Of a stretch of 64,000 bases of DNA, positions 1-7,722 are shown piece by piece. The translations under genes and the position numbers were made by a program. Under the pieces are notes generated by a model. It made no database searches. It worked only from the letters and a program-made list of their open reading frames with translations, and was not told the origin of the DNA. The first letter of the stretch is position 1. Each line of letters begins with the position of its first letter. The stretch comes from Streptomyces sp. STR69 (GTDB lineage: Bacteria > Actinomycetota > Actinomycetes > Streptomycetales > Streptomycetaceae), in contig NZ_JALJRY010000022.1 of the NCBI RefSeq assembly GCF_024519455.1, positions 62,001-126,000 on the forward strand. Reading direction: 5' to 3'.

Positions 1-1169
1 ACGAACACGGCCTCGCTGGGCAGCCGGGCGTCGCCTGCCCGATGGATGCTGCGGGCGCCGGTGGTGCGGTCGTACTTGACGATGCCGTAGCCGCCGAAGC
101 CCTCCTGGTCGGGGAAGGAGACCGCGTACTGGTAGCGGTGCTCGGTGCCGAGGAACTCCTCGTTGAGGGTGGGGAATTCGACGGCGAGATCGTCGATGAT
201 CTGCTCGTCGACACTGCCGGCGGCCAGGTCGACGATCCAACGGCGGGTGTAGGAGCGGGTGTTGGGCTCGGTGCCGCGGCCGGGGGCGCCGACCCACCAG
301 TTCCAGGAGAGCTGGAAGCCCTCCCGGTCCACGGTCGGCCCCTCCAGGACGATGCGGCCCCGGTCGTCCTCGTAGGCGTTGGCGGCGTGCAGCATGTTGC
401 CCGGCTCGATGGCGAACCAGCGGATCTTCGACGCGCCCTGCGGGCCGCGGGGCATGACGCCGATCCGGGCCGGCTGCGCGTCGTTCCAGCCGTACGGGAT
501 GCCGGAGTGCTCGCCCGGGTCGAAGGTGACGGTGCCCTCGACGAAGACCACGTGGTGGCGGGTGATGGCGAAGTCGTGCTTGAGGGAGGCGGTGGCGCCC
601 GGTATCTCGGCGCTGTGGGTGATGTGTCCCTTGGCGTCGGCGACGTAGTACATCAGGAAGGGCGGGAACGGCGAGGAGCCGAAGAAGTGCAGTTCGCCGG
701 TGAGCGGGTCGGTCTTGGGGTGCGCGGTCATCGCGCTGCGCAGCTTGCCGTCGAAGTCGTGGGCGCCGACCGTGTCGAGGTCCCGGGTGAGTTCGAAGGG
801 GAGGTTGGCCTCGCACAGTGCCAGCAGGCGTCCGGCGTGCTCGATGACGTGGGTGCCGGCCGGGCTGGCCGTCAGGTCCGGGCCGTGCTCGGTCATGTAG
901 GGGGCGCCGTCCAGGGCGGGGGTGCGCACCCAGCGGTTGCGGTACCACTCGGCGCGGCCCTCGCGCAGCCGGATGCCGTGCACCATGCCGCTGCCCTTGA
1001 ACCAGTGGGTGGGGGTGACGCCGGGCTTGGGGTTGTGGCCGTTGCGGAGCAGTCGGCCCGTCAACTCCGGCGGAAGGGAGCCCTCTACGGTCAGTTCGGT
1101 GGCGGTGATCTCGTCGACGGCCGGGGTGTAGTGGCCGATGAGGTAGGGCTTGTCGGTGGTGGCGGTCAT
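1..1169 (-). CDS. Carotenoid oxygenase family protein, C-terminus cut by window edge
   Basis: Non-haem iron dioxygenase of the carotenoid cleavage/RPE65 family, which splits a double bond of a carotenoid or stilbene-like substrate. About 389 residues are visible of a family length near 470. The N-terminal RLLRNGHNPKPG block is typical. Three of the four expected iron-ligand histidines are visible: His150 (TAHPKTDP), His198 (LKHDF) and His261 (LHAANAY). The fourth lies beyond the window. The ATG follows GAGGT at 7 nt spacing. It is the last visible gene of a minus-strand set with the SRPBCC protein, MFS exporter and TetR regulator. The substrate cannot be read from sequence. Confidence 0.9.
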   Translation of the reverse strand, partial: MTATTDKPYLIGHYTPAVDEITATELTVEGSLPPELTGRLLRNGHNPKPGVTPTHWFKGSGMVHGIRLREGRAEWYRNRWVRTPALDGAPYMTEHGPDLTASPAGTHVIEHAGRLLALCEANLPFELTRDLDTVGAHDFDGKLRSAMTAHPKTDPLTGELHFFGSSPFPPFLMYYVADAKGHITHSAEIPGATASLKHDFAITRHHVVFVEGTVTFDPGEHSGIPYGWNDAQPARIGVMPRGPQGASKIRWFAIEPGNMLHAANAYEDDRGRIVLEGPTVDREGFQLSWNWWVGAPGRGTEPNTRSYTRRWIVDLAAGSVDEQIIDDLAVEFPTLNEEFLGTEHRYQYAVSFPDQEGFGGYGIVKYDRTTGARSIHRAGDARLPSEAVF

Positions 1170-1242
1170 GGCAGGTACCTCGCTTCTCGGATGGGTGGTG
1201 ACGGTTGTGCAGAGGTGATGGGTGAGCAGGGGTGACGTGGCG

Positions 1243-1683
1243 TCAGGCGGCTTGCTCGGCACGGGACTTGAGGGCGGCGAGCCAATCGGTCAGGGAGTTG
1301 TGCAGGGCCTGGCCGAGTTCCGTGACGGCGGCCTCGACGGGGGCGCCGCTCCAGGACTCCTCGGTGTGGACGGTGACTTGACCGTCGGTCCGCTCGAAGG
1401 TCCACACATGGACGCCCTCGATGCCGTTCGCGGGACCGCCCCAGGCGATCCGCTCGCCCGGGACCAGTTCGCGGACCGTGGAGGTGATGTCCAGGCCGTG
1501 GGTCGTCCAGGTGAAGGAAGTGCCGGGCAGGAGCGGGCCGTTGAGGGTGGCTCGGTCGACGTCCGCGTTCCAGCTCGGCCAGGCGTCGATGTCGGTGTGC
1601 AGGGCCCAGACCCGGTCCAGCGGGGCGTCGATCGTGGTGGACAGGCGGACGATGACGGGGGCGGTCTCGTCGATGGTGAACAT
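1243..1683 (-). CDS. SRPBCC family protein (polyketide cyclase/START-like fold)
   Basis: A 146-residue single-domain protein of the SRPBCC/Bet v1-like fold, which binds hydrophobic ligands in a deep cavity. The N-terminal IDAPLDRVWALHTDIDAWPSW is the usual signature of this family and GTSFTWTTHG fits its central strands. The length suits a stand-alone domain. An SD-like GAAAGGAAG precedes the ATG by about 7 nt. It lies between the MFS exporter and the carotenoid oxygenase on the same strand, so it may bind or modify the same hydrophobic compound; that is inference. A simple coenzyme Q-binding or polyketide cyclase-like protein is equally possible. Confidence 0.85.
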   Translation of the reverse strand: MFTIDETAPVIVRLSTTIDAPLDRVWALHTDIDAWPSWNADVDRATLNGPLLPGTSFTWTTHGLDITSTVRELVPGERIAWGGPANGIEGVHVWTFERTDGQVTVHTEESWSGAPVEAAVTELGQALHNSLTDWLAALKSRAEQAA

Positions 1684-1700
1684 GGCGGTTCTTCCTTTCG

Positions 1701-1736
1701 GTTGATGAGGTCGATCAGGTTGATCAGGCGGATTGG
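1701..1736. repeat. Four 9-bp tandem units between SRPBCC and MFS genes
   Basis: Units GTTGATGAG, GTCGATCAG, GTTGATCAG and a diverged GCGGATTGG follow each other without gaps just upstream of the SRPBCC gene. The period equals that of the array inside the 5' end of the neighbouring MFS gene. The function is unknown. Confidence 0.6.
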
Positions 1737-1769
1737 ACGGGCAGCGAGCCAGGTGGATTTGACGGTGGA

Positions 1770-3305
1770 TCAGCGGAGACGGGCAGTGGACGAGGCGGAG
1801 CCACCACCGGCATCGCCATCAGCACCGGCACCGGCACCGGCACCGGCACCCACCGACGCTCCCCCTTCCGCCGCGCGCCCCCGTCGGGTCAGCAGAGCGG
1901 CAAGGACGGCGGTCACCGTAAGGACCGCGGCGGAGATGCCGAAGGCGGTGCGGTAGCCGGCGGTGAGGGCTTCCAACTCCGGCTGACGGACGGCCGCGTG
2001 GGCGGTGGTGGTGCCCGCGAGGGTGGCCAGGACGGCGAGGCCGATCGCGCCGCCGACCTGTCGTGAGGTGTTCACCAGGCCGCCGGCCAGCCCGGAGTCC
2101 TGCCGGGCGACACCCTCCACGGACAGGGCGGTGAGCTGGACGAAGGCGATGCTCAGCCCCAGTCCGACCAGGACGCTGGGGCCGAGGACGTCGGTGAGGT
2201 AGCTGCCGTCGGCGCTGATCCGGGACAGCCAGAGCAGTCCGGCGGCCTCGGCCAGCAGGGCGCCGGTCACGGTCGCCGTGGCGCCGATCCGGCGGGAGAT
2301 CTGCGGGGCGAGGGTCGAGCCGAGCATGTTGGCGGCAGCGAGCGGGAGTTGGCCCAGGCCGGTGACCAACGGGCTGGAGCCGAGGACCTGTTGCTGGTAG
2401 AGCGGCAGGAAGAAGAACAGGGCGATCCACACCGAACCCAGCAGCGCCATCAGCGCGTTGCCGACGGTGACGCGACCGGCGCTGAACAGGCGTGGCGGGA
2501 GAAGCGGGTTCGGATGGCGGCGCTCGACCAGGACGAACGCGGCACCCAGTACGGCGGTGACGGCGAAGGCGCCGAGGACGGCGGGGTCCGTCCAGCCCGA
2601 ACGGCGGGCGGTGGTCAGGCCCCACACCAGGGCGGTCAGCGCGAGGGTGACGGTGGTGGTGCCGAGCAGGTCGAACCGGCCGCCGCCGGAGACCGGGGCC
2701 CGCTCCACACTGACGGCGACACCGGCCAGGATCAGGGACGAGCCGAGGGCGACGGCGTAGAAGATCCACTGCCAGCCCCAGGCCTGGGTGAGGACGCCGC
2801 CGAGCAGGACTCCGGCCGCGCCGCCCGCGCCGGAGACCGCGCCCCAGACGCCAAGTGCCTTGCCCCGTCCGGGTCCTGGTGGGAACAGGTCCATCACCAG
2901 GGCCAGTGCCGCCGGGGCGATGGCCGCCGCGCCCAGGCCCTGCACCGCGCGGGCCGCGATGAGGACCGGGGACGAGGCGGCCAGCCCGGCCGCCAGCGAG
3001 GCGGCACCGAAGAGCCCGAGTCCGGCGAGCAGTACGCGGCGCCGGCCGAGGAGGTCGGCCGCTCTTCCGCCGGCGAGCAGCAGCGCGCCGAAGGCGAGGC
3101 CGTAGGCGTTGACCACCCAGGTCGTTCCACTGTCCGAGAGTCCGACGCCGGCGCGGATCTGGGGCAGGGCCACGTTCACGATCGAGGTGGCGAGCATGAC
3201 GGTGAACTGCGCCCCCGCCAGGGCCGTGAGCGCCGCTCCGGGGCTGCGGGTGCTGTCCAAGGTCCACCTGGTCCAGCTGGTCCACCTGGTCCCTGTGGTT
3301 CTCAC
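1770..3305 (-). CDS. MFS drug-efflux transporter (DHA2, 14-helix type)
   Basis: Proton-driven multidrug exporter of the EmrB/QacA branch, about 511 residues and about 14 hydrophobic segments. Typical motifs are visible: VVNAYGLAFGALLLAGGRAAD with LGRRR (motif A), and NVALPQI in helix 1. An ATG 12 nt further upstream overlaps the operator and has no SD. The GTG chosen here follows GGAGG by 5 nt, so it is the better start. The C-terminal tail is a low-complexity Gly-Ala repeat encoded by a hexanucleotide array. It is transcribed with the TetR gene upstream, which probably represses it. The exported compound is unknown. Confidence 0.9.
   Translation of the reverse strand: MRTTGTRWTSWTRWTLDSTRSPGAALTALAGAQFTVMLATSIVNVALPQIRAGVGLSDSGTTWVVNAYGLAFGALLLAGGRAADLLGRRRVLLAGLGLFGAASLAAGLAASSPVLIAARAVQGLGAAAIAPAALALVMDLFPPGPGRGKALGVWGAVSGAGGAAGVLLGGVLTQAWGWQWIFYAVALGSSLILAGVAVSVERAPVSGGGRFDLLGTTTVTLALTALVWGLTTARRSGWTDPAVLGAFAVTAVLGAAFVLVERRHPNPLLPPRLFSAGRVTVGNALMALLGSVWIALFFFLPLYQQQVLGSSPLVTGLGQLPLAAANMLGSTLAPQISRRIGATATVTGALLAEAAGLLWLSRISADGSYLTDVLGPSVLVGLGLSIAFVQLTALSVEGVARQDSGLAGGLVNTSRQVGGAIGLAVLATLAGTTTAHAAVRQPELEALTAGYRTAFGISAAVLTVTAVLAALLTRRGRAAEGGASVGAGAGAGAGADGDAGGGSASSTARLR
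1823..1850. repeat. Hexanucleotide (CACCGG) tandem repeat, about 4.7 copies
   Basis: CACCGG units repeat perfectly inside the 3' end of the MFS gene and encode an alternating Ala-Gly stretch in the cytoplasmic tail. Such arrays can gain or lose units by slippage without a frameshift, because the unit is six bases. Confidence 0.75.
3262..3297. repeat. 9-bp tandem repeat in the 5' end of the MFS gene
   Basis: GTCCACCTG, GTCCAGCTG, GTCCACCTG and GTCCCTGTG are contiguous and encode a Trp-Thr-rich N-terminal stretch ahead of helix 1. This is odd for a transporter N-terminus and probably arose by local duplication. Confidence 0.65.
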
Positions 3306-3315
3306 GGCTTCCTCC

Positions 3316-3335
3316 ATGTGTGGTCAACCACTCAC
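3316..3335. promoter_or_regulatory. Inverted-repeat operator upstream of the MFS gene
   Basis: Half-sites ATGTGTGGT and ACCACTCAC flank a central CA. Nearly the same 9-2-9 dyad, with an identical right half-site, abuts the TetR start codon. Two copies with the same spacing, one per gene, are what an autoregulating TetR repressor would bind. The site lies 10 nt upstream of the favoured GTG start. Confidence 0.7.
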
Positions 3336-3380
3336 AACTGACGGCCAAGAAAAGGCGGGGCTGCGTGCCCCGCCGGCAAA

Positions 3381-3416
3381 GCGTGCGGATCTCAGTACAG
3401 CGTGCGGATCTCAGTA
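3381..3416. repeat. Direct repeat of 17 bp at the 3' end of the TetR gene
   Basis: GCGTGCGGATCTCAGTA occurs twice with 2 nt between copies. The second copy contains the TetR stop codon and the first lies just downstream of it. It looks like a recent tandem duplication. Confidence 0.7.
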
Positions 3417-3977
3417 GTGCGTGACACCCGCGGACAACGTGCGCATCCAGGGAGCGTCCACCTCGTCGGGCCCCATGGAGACGATGAGATGACACAGCGT
3501 GCCGTACGCGAAGAACTCCTGGATCTCCCTCTCGGTGCCTCCGGAGGCACCGCGGGCGTACTCCACCAGCCGGGCGTAGCCCTGCCGGACCGCCTCACGG
3601 ACAGCGGGTTCGGAAACGGCAGCCGCCTGGGCGTGCAACTGGATCAGCATCAGGTCCTTGTCGCTGATCAGCCGCGCGTAGGAATCCCCCATGGCCTCCA
3701 GCACCACCTCGGCGGAGCTGCCCTTCGCCTCGGCCGCCGCCCGCTCCAGACTGGCCCGCACCTGCACGAAGCAGTACTCGACGACCGCGGTGAACAGCAG
3801 TTCCTTGTTCGGGAACAGACGGTAGACGTAGGCCTGCGAGATGCCGGCCGCCTTCGCGACCTCGGTCGTGGTGGTGCCCCAGTAGCCACGCGCCGCGAAG
3901 GCGCCGATGGCGGTGCGCAGCACCGTCTCGCGGCGCTCCTCGGCGGTGGACAACTGGCGGGGCCGTTCCGTCTTCAT
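3411..3977 (-). CDS. TetR family transcriptional repressor
   Basis: A 188-residue regulator. The N-terminal TetR helix-turn-helix is clear: FAARGYWGTTTTEVAKAAG followed by ISQAYVYRLFPNKELLF, the classic recognition helix ending in YRLFxNKE. The C-terminal ligand domain is variable. The start chosen is the ATG directly adjoining the inverted-repeat operator. No SD precedes it, so a leaderless message is possible; a start 57 nt upstream would place the operator inside the gene. It is encoded just upstream of the MFS exporter on the same strand, with the shared operator before each gene. It probably represses itself and the exporter until a ligand is bound. Confidence 0.9.
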   Translation of the reverse strand: MKTERPRQLSTAEERRETVLRTAIGAFAARGYWGTTTTEVAKAAGISQAYVYRLFPNKELLFTAVVEYCFVQVRASLERAAAEAKGSSAEVVLEAMGDSYARLISDKDLMLIQLHAQAAAVSEPAVREAVRQGYARLVEYARGASGGTEREIQEFFAYGTLCHLIVSMGPDEVDAPWMRTLSAGVTHY

Positions 3978-3997
3978 GTGAGTACTCAACCACTCAC
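3978..3997. promoter_or_regulatory. Inverted-repeat operator at the TetR gene start
   Basis: Half-sites GTGAGTACT and ACCACTCAC flank a central CA and directly touch the TetR ATG. The right half-site is identical to that of the operator before the MFS gene. It is a candidate autoregulatory site. Confidence 0.7.
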
Positions 3998-4044
3998 ACT
4001 TTTCCGTGTCAACGCACTCGCCACTGTCGACCACCCCGATCCCC

Positions 4045-4776
4045 TCACCCCCGCTGCCCGTACCCCCGCAACCGCTCCCCCGCCTCGGCCACCTGCTCCC
4101 CCGACAGCAGCGTCGGCGACAGCCCCGGTACCGACGACGCCGTCAGCCACAGGCGGCACATCCATTCCAGCTGGGCCGTGCGGTCGAACGCCTGGTCCAG
4201 GGAGTTGCCGTAGGCGATCGTGCCGTGGTTCTGGAGGAGGCAGGCGGAGCGGTCGGCGAGGGCGTGGAGCATGTTCTCGGCCAACTCCTCGGTGCCGTAT
4301 GTCGCATACAGGGCAACCCGGACCGGGCCGCCGAGGGCACCGGACATGTAGTGGACCGAGGGGAGTTCGGGGACGAGGGTCGAGACGGCCGTCGCGTGGA
4401 CGGCGTGGGTATGGACGACGGCGTGGGCGTCGGTGCTGCGGTAGACGGCGAGATGCATCGGCAGTTCGCTCGTCGGGAGCAGGGTGCCGAGGACCTGTCG
4501 GCCGTCGAGGTCGACGCCGACCGTGTCGTCGGCCGTCAGCCGGTCGTAGGGGACGCCCGAGGGCGTGACCAGGACGATGTCGCCGACGCGCGCCGAGACG
4601 TTCCCGGAGGTGCCGACCACCAGGCCGTCGGACACCGTCCGGCGGGCCGTCACGACGAGTTCGTCCCAGGCGTCCGCCTCCTCGGCGTGCACCCGCCTCC
4701 GCCACGGCTCCCCCACAGCCTGTGCGCCCTCCCGGGCATCCCGCCCGCCCCGCTCGTCCCGCCGCTGCTCAGCCAT
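4045..4776 (-). CDS. Class II aldolase/adducin family protein
   Basis: A 243-residue zinc-dependent aldolase-type protein related to L-fuculose-phosphate and ribulose-phosphate aldolases. Visible family motifs are GTSGNVSAR (phosphate binding), PTSELPMH with the catalytic Glu, HTHAVHATA with zinc-ligand histidines, and LQNHGTIAYG near the C-terminus. The first 35 residues are polar and charged and not part of the fold. The start was set at MAEQRRD because the longer alternative has no family support. Neighbours give no pathway clue; the lysozyme gene is divergent. The substrate is probably a sugar phosphate. Confidence 0.87.
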   Translation of the reverse strand: MAEQRRDERGGRDAREGAQAVGEPWRRRVHAEEADAWDELVVTARRTVSDGLVVGTSGNVSARVGDIVLVTPSGVPYDRLTADDTVGVDLDGRQVLGTLLPTSELPMHLAVYRSTDAHAVVHTHAVHATAVSTLVPELPSVHYMSGALGGPVRVALYATYGTEELAENMLHALADRSACLLQNHGTIAYGNSLDQAFDRTAQLEWMCRLWLTASSVPGLSPTLLSGEQVAEAGERLRGYGQRG

Positions 4777-4971
4777 GCCGCGATCCTGCCAGCCGGTTCC
4801 CAACACGCGCTCGGACTGGGGCACTTTAAGCCGGAAGCCGCGCATCCGAAAGAGTACATATAGGCATGTAACGCCCACTCAAGCCGCTTGGCTGGAGACC
4901 GATCGGCATCGACAGATCTTCCAATAGCCTCTGGGGGATTTGCCGTGCACGTCGCCATCCCCGGGGGAAAA

Positions 4972-5733
4972 ATGGCCCGTGATCGCAAACCGTCCCGCCG
5001 TCGCACACACCTCCTCGCAGCGCCTGCAGTCGCGCTCGGCATCGCCGGGATCGCGCTCGCCGAGCTCCCCGCCACGGCCGCGAGCCCGGCGGCGAACCCC
5101 GCCAGGGGCCACGACGTCTCCTCGCACCAGAAGAGCGTCGACTGGCCGAGCGCGAAGGCGAAGGGCGCCACCTTCGCCTACGTCAAGGCGACCGAGTCCA
5201 CCGACTACGTCAATCCGTACTTCACCCAGCAGTACGACGGCGCCCGCACCGCCGGCATCGTCCGCGGCGCCTACCACTTCGCGCTCCCGGACAAGTCGTC
5301 GGGCGCCACCCAGGCCGCGTACTTCGTGGCGCACGGCGGCGGCTGGAAGGCGGACGGCTGGACGCTGCCGCCCGCGCTCGACATCGAATACAACCCGTAC
5401 GACAAGAAACACGGCTGCTACGGCCTGAGCAAGGCGAAAATGGTCGGCTGGATCAAGGCCTTCAGCGCCGAGGTGAAGCGGGAGACCGGCCGCCGCCCGG
5501 TGATCTACACGACCACCCACTGGTGGAACACCTGCACGGGCAGCAGCACCGCCCTGACCTCGGCACACGCACTGTGGATCGCCCGTCACGAGTCGGCGGA
5601 CACGGGCTCGCTGCCCGCCGGCTGGTCGCACTGGACCTTCTGGCAGTACGACAACAGCGGGAGCCTGCCGGGTGACCAGAATCTCTTCAACGGGTCCTTG
5701 AGCCAACTGAAGAAGTTCGCCCGGGGTTACTAG
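4972..5733 (+). CDS. Secreted GH25 lysozyme (muramidase)
   Basis: Extracellular N-acetylmuramidase of glycoside hydrolase family 25 (Chalaropsis type), which cleaves the MurNAc-GlcNAc bond of peptidoglycan. A signal peptide with twin arginines (KPSRRRTHLLAAP) and a hydrophobic core ends near PATAASP. The catalytic domain starts at GHDVSSHQ and has the family ALDIEYN strand with the DxE pair. About 253 residues, normal for a one-domain enzyme without a wall-binding domain. The ATG follows GGGGGAAAA; a GTG 27 nt upstream is an alternative. It is probably used for cell-wall remodelling or bacteriolysis. Confidence 0.9.
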   Translation: MARDRKPSRRRTHLLAAPAVALGIAGIALAELPATAASPAANPARGHDVSSHQKSVDWPSAKAKGATFAYVKATESTDYVNPYFTQQYDGARTAGIVRGAYHFALPDKSSGATQAAYFVAHGGGWKADGWTLPPALDIEYNPYDKKHGCYGLSKAKMVGWIKAFSAEVKRETGRRPVIYTTTHWWNTCTGSSTALTSAHALWIARHESADTGSLPAGWSHWTFWQYDNSGSLPGDQNLFNGSLSQLKKFARGY

Positions 5734-5762
5734 GCCGTACAGACACTCCAGAGACCCCCTCA

Positions 5763-5784
5763 GTTCACCTTCCGTTCACCCATG
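5763..5784 (+). promoter_or_regulatory. PHO box (PhoP-binding direct repeats)
   Basis: Two adjacent 11-bp direct repeat units, GTTCACCTTCC and GTTCACCCATG, match the Streptomyces PHO box, whose conserved core is GTTCACC. A degenerate third unit may follow. It lies about 48 nt upstream of the phosphate transporter start, so PhoP probably controls this gene under phosphate starvation. Confidence 0.85.
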
Positions 5785-5831
5785 TTTCCTACGGTCAACA
5801 CACCAATGACTTCGAACGATTGCCTGGGTAA

Positions 5832-7091
5832 ATGGAAAGCTTCTCGCTGATTCTCGCGATTGTGGTAGTCACCGCACTCGCGTTCGATTTCACGAACGGT
5901 TTCCACGACACCGCCAACGCGATGGCCACCACCATCTCGACCGGTGCACTCAAGCCCAAGGTCGCGGTGGCCATGTCGGCCACCCTCAACCTGGTGGGCG
6001 CTTTTCTCTCCGTGGAGGTCGCCAACACGATCTCCAAGGGTCTCGTCGACGAGAGCGGCATCCGTCCCGAGGTCATCTTCGCCGCCCTGGTCGGCGCGAT
6101 CCTCTGGAACCTGGTGACCTGGCTCGTCGGCCTGCCGTCCAGTTCCTCGCACGCCCTGATGGGCGGTCTGATCGGCGCCACCATCGCCTCGGCCGGCACC
6201 GGCGCGGTCCACGGCGACGTCCTGGTCACCAAGGTGCTGCTGCCCGCGGTCGCCGCCCCGATCGTCGCGGGCGTAGCGGCGATGCTCGCCACCAGGTTCT
6301 CGTACGCGCTGAGCCGGAACTCCGAAGGAAAGGCCGCCGACAAGGGCTTCCGCGTCGGCCAGATCGCCTCGGCCGGCCTGGTCTCCCTGGCCCACGGCAC
6401 GAACGACGCGCAGAAGACGATGGGCATCATCACGCTGGCCCTGATCGCCGGCGGCTCCATCGCCCCCGACTCGGACCCGCCCACCTGGGTCATCCTCTCC
6501 GCGGGCCTCGCCATCGCGATGGGCACCTACATCGGCGGCTGGCGCATCATCCGCACCATGGGCAAGGGCCTGACCGACCTCCGCCCGCAGCAGGGCTTCG
6601 CCGCCCAGACCAGCGCAGCCGCGGTCATCCTGGCCTCCTCGCACATCGGCTTCTCCCTCTCCACCACGCACGCCGTCTCCGGCTCCGTGATGGGCGCGGG
6701 CCTGGGCCGCAAGGGCGGAGTCGTCCGCTGGTCGACCGCCACCCGGATGTTCGTCGCCTGGGGTCTGACCCTGCCGGCCGCCGCACTGGTCGGCGCGCTC
6801 GCCGAGTCGGTGACCGACCTCGGCGACTGGGGCACCGCGCTGGTGGCCGTCTTCCTGGTCGCCTCCAGCACCGCGATCTGGCTGCTCTCCCGCCGCCAGG
6901 TGGTCGACGCCTCGAACGTCAACGAGTTCGAGGAGCCGGCCGGCGTGGTCACCACCGCGATCGCCGCCGTCACCCCGCCCCCGTCGGTCGCCCTCTCCGA
7001 AGGCCTCACGGCGACGATCCCCTCGCCGCCCGCGACCCCGGCCACCGCCGTGAAGTCCGACCCGGCGACCCCGCCGGCCGCCGCCGTCTGA
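5832..7091 (+). CDS. PiT family low-affinity inorganic phosphate transporter
   Basis: A 419-residue integral membrane phosphate permease. The two inverted PiT repeats each show the signature: DFTNGFHDTANAMATTIS near the N-terminus and LAHGTNDAQKTMGII in the second half. About ten hydrophobic segments are visible, and a Pro/Ala/Thr-rich tail of about 60 residues follows the last. A PHO box upstream indicates PhoP control. A small two-helix membrane protein follows 33 nt downstream in the same direction. This corresponds in context to pitH2 of S. coelicolor, from memory. Confidence 0.93.
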   Translation: MESFSLILAIVVVTALAFDFTNGFHDTANAMATTISTGALKPKVAVAMSATLNLVGAFLSVEVANTISKGLVDESGIRPEVIFAALVGAILWNLVTWLVGLPSSSSHALMGGLIGATIASAGTGAVHGDVLVTKVLLPAVAAPIVAGVAAMLATRFSYALSRNSEGKAADKGFRVGQIASAGLVSLAHGTNDAQKTMGIITLALIAGGSIAPDSDPPTWVILSAGLAIAMGTYIGGWRIIRTMGKGLTDLRPQQGFAAQTSAAAVILASSHIGFSLSTTHAVSGSVMGAGLGRKGGVVRWSTATRMFVAWGLTLPAAALVGALAESVTDLGDWGTALVAVFLVASSTAIWLLSRRQVVDASNVNEFEEPAGVVTTAIAAVTPPPSVALSEGLTATIPSPPATPATAVKSDPATPPAAAV

Positions 7092-7124
7092 GCCCGCGCC
7101 CCCGGTTAGAAGGAACGAATCAGC

Positions 7125-7346
7125 ATGGACATCGACTGGGCAGCCCTCGGCTCCGTCTTCGGCGTCAGCCTCGTGGCCACCGTGGCCCTGGTGGCCGTCT
7201 TCACCCTCGGCATCACCGCCCTCTCCCGCCGCGAACGGGCCACCGCCCAGGGCGACTCCGCGACCCTCGCCCTGACCGGCGCGTACGTGTGCTTCGCGGC
7301 CTGCGCGACGGCGGTGGCGTACGGGATCTTTCTGATCGTGGCCTGA
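7125..7346 (+). CDS. Small two-helix membrane protein
   Basis: A 73-residue protein with two predicted transmembrane helices, roughly residues 6-32 and 48-71, joined by a basic-to-polar loop (SRRERATAQGD). No named domain is recognised. It follows the PiT transporter by 33 nt and precedes a strong terminator, so the two form an operon. The ATG is preceded by AGAAGGAACG. It may be a transporter accessory protein; this is inferred from position only. Confidence 0.75.
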   Translation: MDIDWAALGSVFGVSLVATVALVAVFTLGITALSRRERATAQGDSATLALTGAYVCFAACATAVAYGIFLIVA

Positions 7347-7367
7347 CCGGCCGCCAGTTGGACCGAG

Positions 7368-7405
7368 CGTGGGGTGCGGGACGGATCACCGTCCCGCACC
7401 CCACG
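7368..7405. terminator. Perfect 17-bp hairpin terminator
   Basis: The stem CGTGGGGTGCGGGACGG pairs perfectly with its complement across an ATCA loop. It lies 21 nt after the small membrane gene and separates the phosphate operon from the cobalamin riboswitch. It lacks a T-tract, as most Streptomyces terminators do. Confidence 0.85.
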
Positions 7406-7487
7406 TCTTCGTGCCCCCTTCGACGACCCGCGTGTGGGCATCAGCACACTCCTCCCCCGCAGGTCAACAGCAAGTTGACGCCCCTTC

Positions 7488-7612
7488 CAACACCGTGGTG
7501 GACTGCCGGAGCCATATACGGCGGCAGGAGAGGAAGCCGGTGCGAATCCGGCGCGGTCCCGCCACTGTCACCGGGGTAGACAACCCCGGGAGCCAGGAAC
7601 TCTCACCGCCGG
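7488..7612 (+). promoter_or_regulatory. Cobalamin (B12) riboswitch
   Basis: The aptamer landmarks appear in order: GGTGG near the 5' end, GGAAGCCGGTGCGAATCCGG, GCGGTCCCGCCACTGT, and the B12 box AGCCAGGA at 7591. This is the classical adenosylcobalamin riboswitch arrangement. A small hairpin (CAGGG/CCCTG, 7624-7641) lies just after it and directly before the SD-like GAGTGAGG of a short leader ORF. Binding of cobalamin should reduce expression of the downstream genes. Boundaries are approximate. Confidence 0.93.
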
Positions 7613-7658
7613 TCTCGTCGAACCAGGGCGTGGACACCCTGAGTGAGGACATATCGCC

Positions 7659-7718
7659 ATGCTCGGCTGTCGTTCGAGGTCCCGTACCAGCGCAGTGTCC
7701 GACTCAGCGACCGGCTGA
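7659..7718 (+). CDS. Possible 19-residue leader ORF between riboswitch and cbiB
   Basis: ATG preceded by GTGAGG at about 10 nt opens a short reading frame that encodes a Ser/Arg-rich peptide (MLGCRSRSRTSAVSDSATG). Its TGA stop lies 4 nt before the cbiB ATG. The cbiB start itself has only a weak SD, so translational coupling through this leader is plausible. Whether the peptide has any function is unknown, and it may not be translated. Confidence 0.4.
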   Translation: MLGCRSRSRTSAVSDSATG

Positions 7719-7722
7719 GCCG

